The position numbers and the translations under genes were made by a program. A stretch of DNA of 64,000 nucleotides from Toxonevra muliebris. Lineage: Eukaryota > Arthropoda > Insecta > Diptera > Pallopteridae. Below, piece by piece: positions 25,530-37,756 of this stretch. The notes beneath the pieces were generated by a model. That model saw only the letters and a list, made by a program, of their open reading frames with translations, did no database searches and was not told the origin of the DNA. Location of the stretch: NCBI GenBank assembly GCA_963691655.1, contig OY829326.1, forward strand, positions 99,447,340 through 99,511,339, written 5' to 3'. Each line of letters begins with the position of its first letter. The first letter of the stretch is position 1.

Positions 25530-25839
25530 GACAGGCTGAGAGGAAAAGCGGGCTAAAATTTATATAAGAGCAAAAGTGAAATAATTTAGAGTGTCAGTGC
25601 AAGAATGGCATAAGTAATACGATTTAGAGTGAAAATGAAACGCCTTAAAAGTAAGAGCAAAAATGGTATAACAATTCTTTCAGAGCAAGAACAGCATAGT
25701 TTTTTATTCCGTTTTCGCTTTGAACATATTTCGTTTCACTTCTGCTCTAAACATATTTCATTTTGCTTTTGCTCTTAAGTAAAATTATTCCATTTTTTTC
25801 TGAACGTACAAGTTATAAGACTTTTCCTCTCAGCCTCTC
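25530..25839. mobile_element. Foldback MITE, copy C (310 bp)
   Basis: Same family and orientation as 14463-14773 and 14817-15127, 10 kb away. It begins GACAGGCTGAGAGGAAAAG and ends TTTTCCTCTCAGCCTCTC. It is flanked by AATT on both sides (25526-25529 and 25840-25843), which fixes a 4-bp target duplication for this family. No coding capacity. Confidence 0.88.
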
Positions 25840-25843
25840 AATT

Positions 25844-26254
25844 GTTCTTAAAACTAATCTATATGTCAAAAATGTGAACTTACAATCTAAGGAAACATGA
25901 TAAAGAGAGTGAAAAGTAAAATATGTAGAAAGAGGATAACGTAAAATAAAACAGGGTGCTTCTGAGTGAAGCATTGTTATGACAAAAAGGGTGGTGATAT
26001 ACTATATTGCTACACAAGCTACAAGTTAAACTTATTTGTAAAGAGTAAAAAGAGAAGAAAAAGAAATGAGTAAAAAAAGAAGAACTATCAAATACATAAT
26101 TTTGAACCAGCAAATAAACAAAGAGTTGTTTGTTTGTTTGTTTGAAGTGGTGGTTCGCTCAACGAGCCCAATTAGCGCTAACGCGCCGTTTTGTTACCAC
26201 ATCCTCAGTTATTTCCTGGTAGTTTCAAACGAGTTAGTTACTGCCCCTGATTGG
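25844..26254. other. Spacer
   Basis: A+T-rich and purine-rich sequence with no recognised gene. Confidence 0.5.
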
Positions 26255-26895
26255 TTATAGCCATTTCGTTTGGTTTAGGAACTTGAGTAGGTTGTTGATG
26301 TTAATTTTTGATAGCTCTCCGAGGCTGTTGAAGAGTGGTTTGCCCAGAGTGTTTAGCCTCTACTTCCACAGGGTTGGGCATTCGCAGAGGAAATGGATTA
26401 CCGTTTCTTTTTTCTCTGGTTGTTTGCAGCTACGGCAGAAGGTGCTGTGAGGGATACCCATTCTGGCTGCTTGCACTCCGATATGCCAGAAGACTGTGAT
26501 GACCGCCGTCAGTCTTGAAGTATCCCTTCGGGTTTTGTTGATTAGTTGCTCCGTTCTTCTCCAATCGTAGCACGGCCATAGTGCTCTGCTGGTCCTGCAT
26601 TCCGCTAGCCGATTCCACCTACAATTAGCTTTTTGGAGGTATGATGCTGCGATTCCGCTTTTGACTGTAGCTAATGGTGTTAGTACTGGTTCGGCTTGTG
26701 ATTCACTCAGCTAAGATCCCTTTCGTGCCAGTTCGTCAGCCATAACGTTACCCTTAATGTTCCGGTGTCCCGGGACCCAGATCAAGGAGACCCTATGTTG
26801 CTGAGCTAGTTCAATGAGGCATTCTCTACACTGGTTTACAAGATTTGATGTTGTGATGGCCGAGTTGAGTGCCAAAGAGAGTCTGAGTATAAGAA
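26255..26895 (-). pseudogene. Non-LTR retrotransposon 3' fragment (RNase H and zinc knuckle)
   Basis: Minus-strand translation shows a YSDS motif (about 26885), then LALNSAITTSNLV, VSLIWVPGHRNIKGN and MADELARKGS (about 26723-26793), the RNase H domain of I/R1/LOA-type elements. A stop follows directly. Further on, STFCRSCKQPEKKETVIHFLC (about 26411-26455) is the C-terminal Cys-Cys-His-Cys knuckle, and NNLLKFLNQTKWL ends at a TAA at 26255. At least two in-frame stops and one frameshift are present. The reverse transcriptase and upstream parts are absent, so the copy is 5'-truncated. G+C is clearly higher than in the flanks, as expected for decayed coding DNA. Confidence 0.82.
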
Positions 26896-27778
26896 ATAGA
26901 AGAACCGCCTTGAAACTGCTAGTACTACATAATAATATGTTCTGACTTCGAAATTTACTTCTAGAAATACATGACGTAACCTAAAACTTTCCACGATTTC
27001 ATTAAAGAAAAAAGTCTATAAAATTGCCCTCACTCAAAAGCAAAATTACAACCTCAGACCTACAGCAAATATGATATACCCAATGTCTTTATAAATAACT
27101 ATTTACAGCAAAGTAAAACCATTAGGCAAAAAAGCTGGCGCTCCCAATTTAAAATAAAAAATATTAATTCTATTTTGAACAGAAACTTACTACTTTTTTG
27201 AATAGCAAAAACAAAATTAAAGTAGATGCAATGTATAATAAATAGCTAATAAACACAAAAGGGCCAAATGTACGATTGTTCTGGTTTGGTTGGTTTGCTT
27301 GATTGTTCGCTCTGTCTATGTCTGTCCCAAAAAAAAAACATAAGCGGCTTTATTTTGTAATACTACGGGTAGGTACTTTATGAAATTTAAATCAATTTGA
27401 TTGCTCATCAATTTAGTTTTATGTATGTGTTTACACACTCATAAACGTGTATATGTACTATATATGTGAGTGGTGTGCACTTTATGCTTTTACATTTTTT
27501 ATTGAAATTTTCATAAATGTTGACAATAAAATTCCCAGCTAACAAACAACCCCAACAAAAAAAATGTAAAAAAAAACCTAAAATAATAATAATAATCATA
27601 ATAAAAAATATATGTGTGCTGTATGTGGAAAAGAAAAAAATAAACCCATAAAAGCAACATTATTACAAAAGCCGCTTATTAAGACATAAATCAGTAAATT
27701 TTATTGTTTTCATATTTTCAATTTTTGTGCCATTTTTATTTTTCAACATTTTTTCAAAATTATTAAAAAATACCTATC

Positions 27779-27814
27779 AGCAGCAGCAACAACAACAACG
27801 ACAACAACAACAAA
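27779..27814. repeat. CAG/CAA trinucleotide run
   Basis: Alternating CAG and CAA triplets, read directly, with one CGA interruption. Confidence 0.9.
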
Positions 27815-28343
27815 TAACATAAATAACGAAATCCCCGAAACTTTAGCAACCAATGTGAATAATGTGAAAAAGCAAGAAAAGACAAAACAAAAATTGTTGT
27901 ATTTTTCAAGGACATGAAATGTACAGCATACACTAAATACATCTGGATGGGTGACTATGTGTAAATGTGTGTGACTATATTTATATGCGGACACAAACAC
28001 ACAATCACAGAAAGCAAGTGTGACATCACCTGCGCTCATGGCTTTCATTGGCTTATACTCCTTGTATACATATATGTGTATACATATAATATTATGTATT
28101 TGAGTGTATGAGTATGTGTGCTTGTATATCGTATTTCTTTTCCTTTATATATGCTTTGTATGCATGTATGTTTGTGTATGTGTTATGACAACGTCATAAT
28201 GTCCTTTAATGGCTGTCACAGGAGTAGACAATAACTTGATTTAGCAGGCATAATTTTAGAAGCACTTCAATAAAATTTTTTAGCTTTGGATTTTTTTTCT
28301 TCCTTCCTTATTGCTTAGTTCAGTAGGTGGAGTAGGCGTGGAA

Positions 28344-28362
28344 GCAGCAGCAGCAGCAGCAG
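28344..28362. repeat. (GCA)6 microsatellite
   Basis: An uninterrupted GCA run, typical of fly non-coding DNA. Confidence 0.9.
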
Positions 28363-29359
28363 TTGTCAGTTGATTGTATAAGCCAACAGCCGTGCCAAAA
28401 ATGCCTTTGACATTATATTTGTTATAGGTGCATATATGTGTGTTTGTTGTTATATATATATATATGTGTGCGTTTTTGGTTTCTTGTACATTTGAAAAAT
28501 TACATGCACTAATGGATTTTATGTGATTTTTTGTGATTTTTTTTTTTTTATTTACCTAATATTTTGGGGTTATACAAACAATAATGATCATGGTCTTGGT
28601 TTTTTAACACCAATTGGGATTTCCAATCTACAAATGTTATAAATGAGCAGAAATTGTTGTTATTTACAATTGAACATATAATTGAATTGACTTGTATGAA
28701 CAAATATATCAAAGTTTACAGTTAAATCAATATTTGTGCACATAGCTATAATTTTGTATTAAATAAAGTTACGCATACCACGTGTGTACCCTTCAAATGT
28801 CATATTATGTGACAAAATTCGATTTGTTTGGCTTCGGATTCAGAAAGAGTGAGTGCTATTGCTCAATGTGGATTTCACAAGTTTTTCGGGGTTAATAAAG
28901 TTAAAGATTTTTTTGATTTAATATGTTCATTCCAGGACTGAGTTCGAGCAGTTTAAAAATTTATTAAAAAATAGAAAAGATTATCGAATCTTTGTAAATT
29001 TATAAATATTTAAAATATAATAAAATAGCAGAACTATTACAATATTATTTGGACTTTTTTACACAGCAAATGGCACATTAAAAGCGATTAAACTTACAAA
29101 AAAAAGTTACGAAAAAGTATGAAGAAAAATTGTATGAGGAATGAGAAGAGAGACATGGATATGTGATTTTTATAGACTTTTATATAAAAAAAAGATTCCA
29201 CAATATTATCACTGCCAGATTTAATACTGAATAGCATCACCTTTTTCCACCATCAGATCTCGTATTAACCGAAGGAAGGATTTACTTTCATAAAAATTTC
29301 ATTTTGATTTCTTTTAAATTTAATTTAAATCTCTGATTAAGTTTTTTAACCCTTATATT

Positions 29360-29570
29360 GGCACCACGGTCTGGCCAGACCTTTTTCAACTTTGTTAACA
29401 TTTTTTTATTATTTGTGATATCACCATGTTCTCCAAAATCCATGATATAATTAAATGACTATTTCTAAACAGATTTATAAAAAAATCGTAGTTCTGAGGT
29501 GAGTCTGAGGGGAGATTTTGGTGATTTCAAAATTTTAGTCATATTGGTACCACCACGGTCTAGCCAGACT
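29360..29570. repeat. Paired ACCACGGTCTGGCCAGAC motifs
   Basis: GGCACCACGGTCTGGCCAGA at 29360 and GGTACCACCACGGTCTAGCC at 29546 are direct copies of one motif whose core GGTCTGGCCAGACC is a perfect 14-base palindrome in the first copy. The first copy is preceded by TTAACCC. The spacing is about 186 bases. Confidence 0.6.
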
Positions 29571-29765
29571 GTATACATTTTCTCATAGTTTTTCCAATAT
29601 TTTTGCTTTACTTCGTCATTAGTACGTGTTGTTTGTATGTATATAAACATTACCATCCTTTCTTTTTGAAATAGAAACTTATTTTACTATGAAAACAAAA
29701 GTTTTGAAACAACACACACCATCACACAAACGACCATTGGAATTGTAATTGAAAATTAGAAACCA

Positions 29766-30726
29766 CAAATTACACTAGCTAACAAATAAATCTTCTAAAC
29801 AAGATTTTGCACGACGAGAAGTGGTTACATTTTCTATAGTGAAATTTTCGTAGAATCTGAATATCCTAATGATTTTTTTTTTTTGATTAGCCCCAATTTT
29901 CCATGTAGATGGCAAAAATCAAAAATGGCACTGTTTGTAGTACATACATACTTTAATTAAATGGTTGTAAACATTTTAATTTTCAGCCAATGAATTGTAA
30001 ATTTTTTTAATATTTTAGATGAGAGTTAGAGAAAAAAAAAAACATTTTAAGGTATAATACGTGCCAATGGTATCAGTAATATTACTGTTATGATTGAAAA
30101 TAGGTAAAAGAAAATCGCATTTTTCATATTTTTTCAAACAAATTTCAACTTTGAAACCCTATATCTCAAAATAATTATGTGGGTGACAAAAAGCTAGCCC
30201 TACTATCTTATAGAAAATTTTATTACAAAATTTTTAACATACTTATGTATGTCTATGACAAAGTCATAATTTGCGTAACTATAGCATTTTATTAACATCA
30301 ATGCAAAAACCATTTTTGCTTTTACACCAATCTTGTTCTAATCAAATAAAAAACACAGTGCAACAAAATTTCAACTTCTTGTTTTATAGTAATTTAGGGT
30401 CGCTAATTATGACAGCGTACTCAGTTTTTCTTCATCACATCCAGTTCTCTCACAATATGGACCTGATTTTGGAAAAATGGGTTCTTCAGGGGATATTAAG
30501 AAATTTCTTTATTTCAGCAGATTCGAATTTGATGTCTGAAGCAAAGTTATTAAGCACAAAAAGATAAACAATTTTTGCAAACTAAATTTTTCCCCACATG
30601 GAAAATTGAGGCTAATCGAAGAAAATCATTAGGATATTCAGATTCTACGGGAAAATTCACTATAGAAAATGTTATTGCCAGTCGTTGTGGTGAAAGTTTT
30701 TGAAAATTTGTAGAGTAGTGTAATTA
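29766..30726. mobile_element. Long-TIR foldback element (about 960 bp)
   Basis: The left arm (about 29766-29912) and right arm (about 30588-30726) are inverted repeats. The best part, TTTTCTATAGTGAA...GAATCTGAATATCCTAATGA...GATTAGCCYCAATTTTCCATG, matches nearly base for base over about 85 positions, and weaker similarity continues outward to AAATTACACTA. The interior has no coding frame of note. The arms are much longer than ordinary mariner TIRs. Exact termini and a target duplication are not certain. Confidence 0.75.
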
Positions 30727-30737
30727 TTTTTTTTTCT

Positions 30738-31062
30738 GGGCAATGAACGCCACTATCCAACTCCTATGTAAAATTGATCGCTGAGTCTGAAAACCAACTC
30801 TATTTTTAATTCTATTGTGTGGTTTTGGAGATATCACCATTTGAATTTTTTTTATCGGAGAAAAAAATGTTTGTCTACATAATTACAAATATCTCGGAAA
30901 CTAGGAACTTGATTTGAACAAAAAGTATATGAAATTAAAGATATTAAAATTTCTCATCTCACGTTCATACATTTTGATTCGTTTGGATAAATAGTTTTGG
31001 CACAATTAAGTAAATTATCAAGATATTTTACATAGAAATTGGAGAGTAGTGTTCATTGATAA
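30738..31062. mobile_element. Second foldback element (about 325 bp)
   Basis: GGCAATGAACGCCACTATCC...CTATGTAAAAT at about 30738-30774 is an inverted match to ATTTTACATAGAAATTGGAG...AGTGTTCATTGATA at about 31028-31062. It is immediately next to the long-TIR element. No coding capacity. Confidence 0.6.
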
Positions 31063-31199
31063 TTTTGGCTGTAAACTATAGAAAAGAAAACCTTTATCTT
31101 ATTTTGGTTCCTCAAATACACCAGTGAAAATATTTTCTTTGTATGAGTGCTGCCGTACCCACTTGCTCAAAAAAATATCACACAAAACTTTGCGCCACT

Positions 31200-31520
31200 C
31201 CGTCGTTTTCAATTACATACACATGTTTCCTGGAGCATGGCGTAGTCAACCAACTCCTTTGCACAAAATCTTAGTACAATAACATGTGTGGTTTCGGAGA
31301 AATACTCAAAATAGCATTAAGATTTAATGGGAGGTGCCACGCCTATTTGAACACAAATTCAGATCTGAAACTCCAGTATAAGCTCGGTATCGGCAAATAA
31401 TATTTCCATACAACAAATGGTGCCTGAGATATCCCATAATAAATATTCAGGTTATATGTCACACCCCTTTTTCTAGCTCCATCCCCATTTTTACTGTGGT
31501 AAAAGGTTTGTTAATGGGCT
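31200..31520. repeat. Dispersed GGGAGGTGCCACGCC-type repeat
   Basis: Contains GGGAGGTGCCACGCC at about 31330 and GAGATATCCCATAATAAATATTCAGGTTATATG...CACACCCC at about 31430-31475. A related segment, ATATTCCATAATTAAATCTCAGGTTATATGGGAGGTGTTACACCCC, lies at about 37070-37120 inside another element. This is a recurrent non-coding repeat shared by the two loci. Confidence 0.6.
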
Positions 31521-31559
31521 TAGATGAAACTTCATTTTTTGTGACAAAGTGACTAAGTC

Positions 31560-33488
31560 GCAACAATGTATAAAGGTATGTATTTCAAAATCTTCTATGG
31601 GTTCTACTGAATTTTACATTCCAATGTACAATGTCAGTATAAATTTGAAGGACACTTTGATGTTCAAATGAAACTTTCAATGTTATGTGTGACATTTTCA
31701 TTACTCACACTAAAACACTTTTAATTCAACAAGTTGATAAACAAACAAACAAAAAAATATACCATCATTATCTTAACTCTTTAGTTGTCATATTAAAAAC
31801 ATTTGCAATTTTCACTCGTTATTTGCAAATTACTAATGTTACTCTTCACAGCCCACCAAACACACACACACACATACACAAACAAGCAGATATAACGAGC
31901 TCTTTTATATACGGTAACAAGGCAAGGAAGGTAAACAAGCACATACTTGACATAATTAGTTTTAACATTAATATCTCACTGAACGATTTATTGCGCATTT
32001 TGCTTATCAAAAACGCTGCAGCTTTATTTATTTTTTTTTTTTTTTAATTTTTTATTTCGTTCAACGTCATCGCTCCACTAACGCGCTCGCACGTTTAAAA
32101 AACACGTGCTGCATTTTTGTTCAAATGTTTTGCTTAGCTGTGATGGCATATATCCTTTAAACAGATATACACATATACAAGCAACTATGTATGGGTAAAC
32201 CTCGAGCTAGTTAGGCAGATATGTACGTAGGTGTACTGAATTATATGCAGCCGCATTTTCATTTTCATTTTCACATTGGCAAATGCCTCGAGGGAGGCTT
32301 TAAGTTAAGGTGTTAAGATTGACAGTGTGCACGTTTTAGCTACTGCTGCTGCTGCTGCTATTGCTAGCTTTGTTGTTTTTGTTATTGCTTTAGAGCACGA
32401 TTTCCAACAGCAGCGCACGATTTGCTGCTGCAACTACCGCTGCAGCTACTGTTGATAAGAAATGGAGCATAATAAATGCATTTTAAGCGTTAAGCTAATT
32501 TAAATTCAAAATAAAAGTCATCTGCATACAAAAGAGTAGAGAGTAAGTATGAGAAAGAGTAGAGTAGAATATAATGTGTGTATGTACATAGATTGTTCAT
32601 GGTGGAAATTTAATACAATTCACATTACATAGTTTTGTTTTTATATATGTATGTAAGTAAATGGTGGGTGCATACACATATATAAATACTTATTGCTTTT
32701 TATGAATTTTGAACCTAGAAAAAATGGTTGGAAGTAGTGAATTGTTCTATTTGAGTGTGTTTGTTTTAATTTTAAGCTTTCTAGAAATTAAAAAAATTTC
32801 GAAACTTTTTTTGAGAATTTTTTTTTTTATATAGAAATTTACATAAGCAGCTTGCAGCTTGGGTATGCTTTAAGTTGAAGTGTGTCTTTGAGCTTATGAG
32901 CCAGTAGTTAGCGAAATTATGCCATAGCATATAATACGCAGCGAGTTTGGACATAAAAGAAATGCAGCGTAGTACTTTGGAAAAAAAGACTGACCTACTT
33001 TTGTAAAGCTAAGGTACCTTTGTTCTTTAAAACATTGGTTAATGCTCTCACATTTGTATTTAAAGCAAAAAGGAGGAATTCATAGTGGTGCAATTAGCTT
33101 TTATTTAATTTTATAGTTTTGAATGAAAGTACTGGGTACTCATGGTCTGATCCGAAAAAATAGATTTCTGCCTAAGTTGACCTTTTTGTTAGGGTGGATG
33201 AAGAAACCAAACTTCACCCTAAAGCTGAAACTAATTGAAAGGCTTAATTTTTGCTTTAAATAAAGTATGTTTGCATGTAGGTGCAAACCGGGGACAGTTA
33301 TAGACTCTGTTGTGCGCTTTATCTTGTCTTTTTTTGCTGAATAATGCACTTATCCACACCTTGTAACGAAATAATTTTTCGTTACCATCATTTTTTTATT
33401 TACTACTTAGTTAGACCTGAATACCCCTAAAACATAATACTGGTTTTATGCTTGTGCACTCACTTCTCCATTTACCACCCACACTTAC
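31560..33488. other. A+T-rich spacer with CA and CAG/CTG runs
   Basis: CA-rich at about 31858-31880, CTG/CAG-rich at about 32342-32455, poly-T at 32028-32046. No gene recognised, including the 120-codon frame 31685-32047, which is partly low-complexity. Confidence 0.55.
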
Positions 33489-35276
33489 ATACATAGGTAC
33501 TATTTTTTTTGCACGCTACAGCCAATGATCGGTAGAGATGAACCGCAGTCATCTACGGTACGAAAATATTCAATTAGAGTAACTAGAATAGAGATAGTGA
33601 AAGTGATAGCTACTTATTAGTTTCAGGTGTAGGGTTATTGGCGACTCATATTGAAGGTGCATTCTGAAAATGGAGGTAAATTTCCCCTCCAAGCTGTTTT
33701 CAAGCTGTACAATAAAACGCAAAATTTACTGAAAAATCATACGATTTTACAGGTTTCAATAGAAAATTTCTAGGAAAGAAGAAGAATTTAGGTTTCTTAT
33801 GGATGTATAGTAAAATGAAAGGGCATTAAGTTTCTTGCTGTAAACCGGAGAACATCACCTTCCCGGGTATCCCATAAAAGTTTTTTTTTAAAGAAAGTTC
33901 CAGAAGTTTTTTTAACTAAATTTGAGTGTATATTTTGGAGCATACAATTACTATATAATATTGGCACGTGGTTATAAAAACCAATCCTGTTCTGGATGGC
34001 AAGCATTTTAATTTTTGGACGCTCATAAAAAGAGCCTTGCTGACATCAAAGGAGGAGCAGCATAAGAGTTTCCTGTTGATATAAAGGAATAAGGCTTAAT
34101 AGCATAATCAACATTTACATCCTTTTGTTTCTGCTACAATGTTTTTTTTATTTTTCAATAAGATATACGTGTTCTAAATAAGTTCTAGTGCTGTAAATTA
34201 AATAATTTCGAGAAACTATAAATTTTAAATATGCTAATTTATAAATTTTCTTAATTCTTACATATATATATATTCTTGAATTTGTAAAGTTAAATGCAAA
34301 AATATCATTCAATTTAGTAATTTCTTATAATATAATAAATCTATGAAATATTAAAATAAGTATTCATGCAAATAAGTACGTATAAATTTAAATAATAACA
34401 AAAGCCTAAAATGAAAACATCAGTAAACCGTCGTCGCTGGGCCCACCGTCGTTCCGGAAAACTCATGTAAGTCATAAAATCTAATTTTTTTTATATATAC
34501 ATATTGTATTGAATCTCGCTACATACTTTCTTGCATCTATATTTTTTTTTTGGGTATTTAATTATTATTCTAGTATTTTCAAAATTTGATTTTTGATTGA
34601 AATTTGCATTTTTCTACGTAATTTTAAACAAAATCAGATTGATAAAAATATAAATTTAAAACAAGTTTCATTTTGAATAAATACCTAACTTTAACCTTAA
34701 AATAAATTAATGAATTATTTGCTATAAAATGAATTACACTTTCCAATTTTCTATTTATTAATAAATCTCTGAATATGTTTATATTGTAAATACAAGCGTG
34801 TTTGGTCTGAAATTCAAAGGATTTTTATGAGGAAATAATTATGTTTTAGGGACTTTCGATTAACATCTAACGAAGGTCATGGATGGGAGGGCTAGGGCAT
34901 CCGCTTTGAAATTAGTGTGATGCAATAATGGGAGAAATGGGGTACAACAAAATAGGTAACATGTGTGTGCGATATCCAATCCAGCAGTAGTTTGTAGTAT
35001 TTGAGTGATTAGATAGAGTTATCGCGTGCATATATTTTCTTTTGTTCGTTTGTCTTGTTCGTGTGAGAATTGGTGGATCTTAAGAGCCTCTAAAGAACCT
35101 ACGAAACTGAAGCTCCGGGACACAGCTAGATGCACGCAAGAGGGTCCTTAAGATGTACACATATAATTACCCTTCACATTTACACCAAAACCAGTTCTAT
35201 AAATATAATCACAGTGTGAATACGAAAAGTCAGCTCGCACAATCACGAACACAGGGAAACCATAACAACCTGCTGC
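33489..35276. repeat. Large direct duplication, unit 1 (about 1.8 kb)
   Basis: Collinear with 35277-38790. Shared anchors in order are GCTACAGCCAAWGATC, AGTGAAAGTGATAGCTACTT, GGGCATTAAGTTTCT, CATAAAAAGAGCCTT, TACGTGTTCTAAATAAGTT, GAGGAAATAATTA, GTCATGGAT, CTTAAGATGTA and AATCACGAAC...GGAAACCATAAC. Unit 1 has about 360 bases (34250-34610) with no counterpart in unit 2; this part holds the candidate exon at 34411. No other coding content was recognised. Confidence 0.8.
34411..34466 (+). CDS. Candidate short first coding exon (unproven)
   Basis: ATG at 34411 has a good fly start context (CCTAAAATG). The 18 full codons that follow read MKTSVNRRRWAHRRSGKL and are far richer in G+C (CCGTCGTCGCTGGGCCCACC) than the surrounding A+T-rich DNA. 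The frame meets a perfect GTAAGT splice donor at 34467; without splicing it would stop one codon later. The peptide is very basic (Arg/His/Lys-rich) and I recognise no family. A polypyrimidine-AG acceptor is not evident upstream, so it would have to be a first coding exon with 5' UTR. It sits in a stretch of duplication unit 1 absent from unit 2. Chance remains a real possibility. Confidence 0.3.
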
Positions 35277-37734
35277 ACATAGGATACATTTACATGCTAC
35301 AGCCAAAGATCAGATGGAGTAACTAGAGTAGACATAGTGAAAGTGATAGCTACTTATTAGTTTCAGGTGTAGATTTATTGGCGATTCATATCCAAGGTGC
35401 AGATTTATACAAAAAAAAATCATACAACTTTACAGAAGAATTCAGGTTTCTTATAGGGGTACTGTAAAATGACAGGGCATTAAGTTTCTGGCTGCTAACT
35501 GGTGAACATAAACCTTCAGGGGTATACCATAAAAGTTTTTATCTGTAATAAAAAGAAGATTCTTACTAAATTTAAATGCCCGTTTATTTTTTGTAATATA
35601 TAAACGTAATTTTAGCACGTTTTTTGCAAAAACCAATTCTATTCTGGATGGCAAACATTTAATTTTTGAACGCATAGCCACGCTCATAAAAAGAGCCTTA
35701 CTGAAGAGCCTTAAAGGAAGAGCAACAGAAGAGTTTTCCGTTAACGTAGAGGAATAAAGCATAGTAGCCCAACAGCATTTACATCCTTTTTTATAAGTTA
35801 AAATGTGATTAACTTTCAATAAATTATACGTGTTCTAAATAAGTTTCCAGTGCTGTAAAACAAATAATTTTGAGAAACTATAAATTTTAAATATGCAAAT
35901 ATATGCATTTTTCTTAGTTGTACTCTTTTATTTCCTACGTAAATTTAAGCAAAATTCAATGATAAAATCATTGGTTTAAATGAAGTTTCATTTTGAATAA
36001 GTACCTAATTTCAACCTTAAATTATTTTTTTATTTAATCTTTGAATAAGTTTAAAATGTATATACAAGTTTGTTTCGTCTGAAATTCGAAAGTTTTTATG
36101 AGGAAATAATTAAATTTTAGGGGCTTTCATATTAATTTCAAACAAAAGTCATGGATAGCAGGACCAAAAGCATCCACTGTACAATCTTTGTGATGCAATA
36201 ATTGGAGAAATAGGGTACAGCAGACCATGTAACATGCGTGTGTGATATCCAATGCAGCGGTAGTTTTTACAATAGTATCGGAAAGATTAGATAGGTTTAT
36301 CGCGTGAATATATTTTCTTTTGTTCGTTTGTCTTCTTCATGTGAGAAATGGTGGACCTTTATAGTCTCTAAAAGCTTCAGGATACAGTTAGATGCAACCA
36401 AGGGTTTCCTTAAGATGTATTTATATAGGGTAAAATGGGGTACCTTTGACACTGGGGTACATTTGACTTTACCATTTTCAGTGTGACCACGCCCTAAAAG
36501 CCAAAAAGTTAAAATGCAGATAAAAGCTTAATTTGATTTAAAGAAACATTATGAACTTTTAGGATTCCACTTTAACTCTTCTTGGATTAATACGTGTTTT
36601 TGTAAATTTGCTAACGCTGATGTAATTTTAACCAACTAGCATGTAAGCGTTTTGTGAATTAATTGTAGCTGTTTTTTAAAAAAGAGTAACGAAATTTGTT
36701 AGCACTGCTCTTTAATATTAACAAAAAAAAATTGTGTTTTGTGAAAATAAAACAAGAAGATAAATTGAAAAAGAAAAAACAAATCATTAAAAGCTTTTGG
36801 AGCACATTTGGCTTTTACCAAAGGGGAATATTTATATGTATTTATATCAGTTGATCCTATATAACATATTTACGTATTTACAATACAATTGTTATATTTT
36901 CTGTCTATAAATTTTTAAAGATTGGGTACGTAGCTAAAAAAAGAGCTATTTCAGATTAAAAAAAAAACATGAAACGGTGACATCAACTTCTGAAACATAT
37001 GGGGTAAATAAGACAAGATTTAAGGTCTTTCATACTAAATCTTGGAGTCGTACCACTAATGTTTTTTGAAATATTCCATAATTAAATCTCAGGTTATATG
37101 GGAGGTGTTACACCCCCTTTTCCAATCCCACGCACGTTGTTCCTGTAGTACTACATTGTCAATCAACATCCGTTCGTGAAATTTCAGTACTGTATTGAGA
37201 ATGGTTCTAGATATATAACAATAAAAGCGTATAGTTTGTATGGGAGGTGTTACACCTACTTGTAATTTTGAACTCAGACTATGCTTATCTTATCACCAGA
37301 GACATAATGCATCATTATGCAATTTTAAATTAAAATTTTGCTAAATAGAGAGCAAATAATAATCAGAATAGAAAAATAAAATAATAGTAATAAAATAATG
37401 CATTTGTGTACAAATTTGTGTCAATCTCTGCTTCAGTGTTACTTCGAGATATACACACATATTTTAATTTTTATACATATATACATACGTATGACAAAGT
37501 TATTGACCTTAGTCAAATTTGCCTTTGGTCACTTTTGACAAAATGGATTTTTTGGAAAAAGTACAAAAAAAAAGTGATGCAGTTTTTATAAAATTATAGT
37601 TTTTTCGGGGTTTGATCTAGAAAAATCAGTGTTTTAAAAACAGTAACATCTTTTGAAATCTATCAATAATTTTCAGAATTACAGGTCTTTGAAAATTAAG
37701 GGTCAAAGGTACCCCACTTTACCCTACATTATTA

Positions 37735-37756
37735 CCTAACCTAACCTAACCTAACC
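37735..37756. repeat. (CCTAA)4 telomere-type pentamer, left flank
   Basis: CCTAACCTAACCTAACCTAA plus CC, 22 bases, equal to (TTAGG)n on the other strand. It directly abuts the poly-T (poly-A on minus) tail of the retroelement. An identical 22-base run lies on the other side at 38616-38637. Confidence 0.95.

Larger units (their letters stand above)
26896..29765. other. A+T-rich spacer with microsatellites
   Basis: No gene recognised. It contains CAA/CAG runs (27779-27814), a GCA run (28344-28362), a TA run (about 28452-28463) and CA/GT-rich stretches near 27950-28200. Two direct copies of an ACCACGGTCTGGCCAGAC-like motif are noted separately. Confidence 0.55.

Noticed and set aside
31685..32047. 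120-codon frame as a gene
   Set aside because: It spans a CA microsatellite and ends in a poly-T-derived Phe run; no domain.
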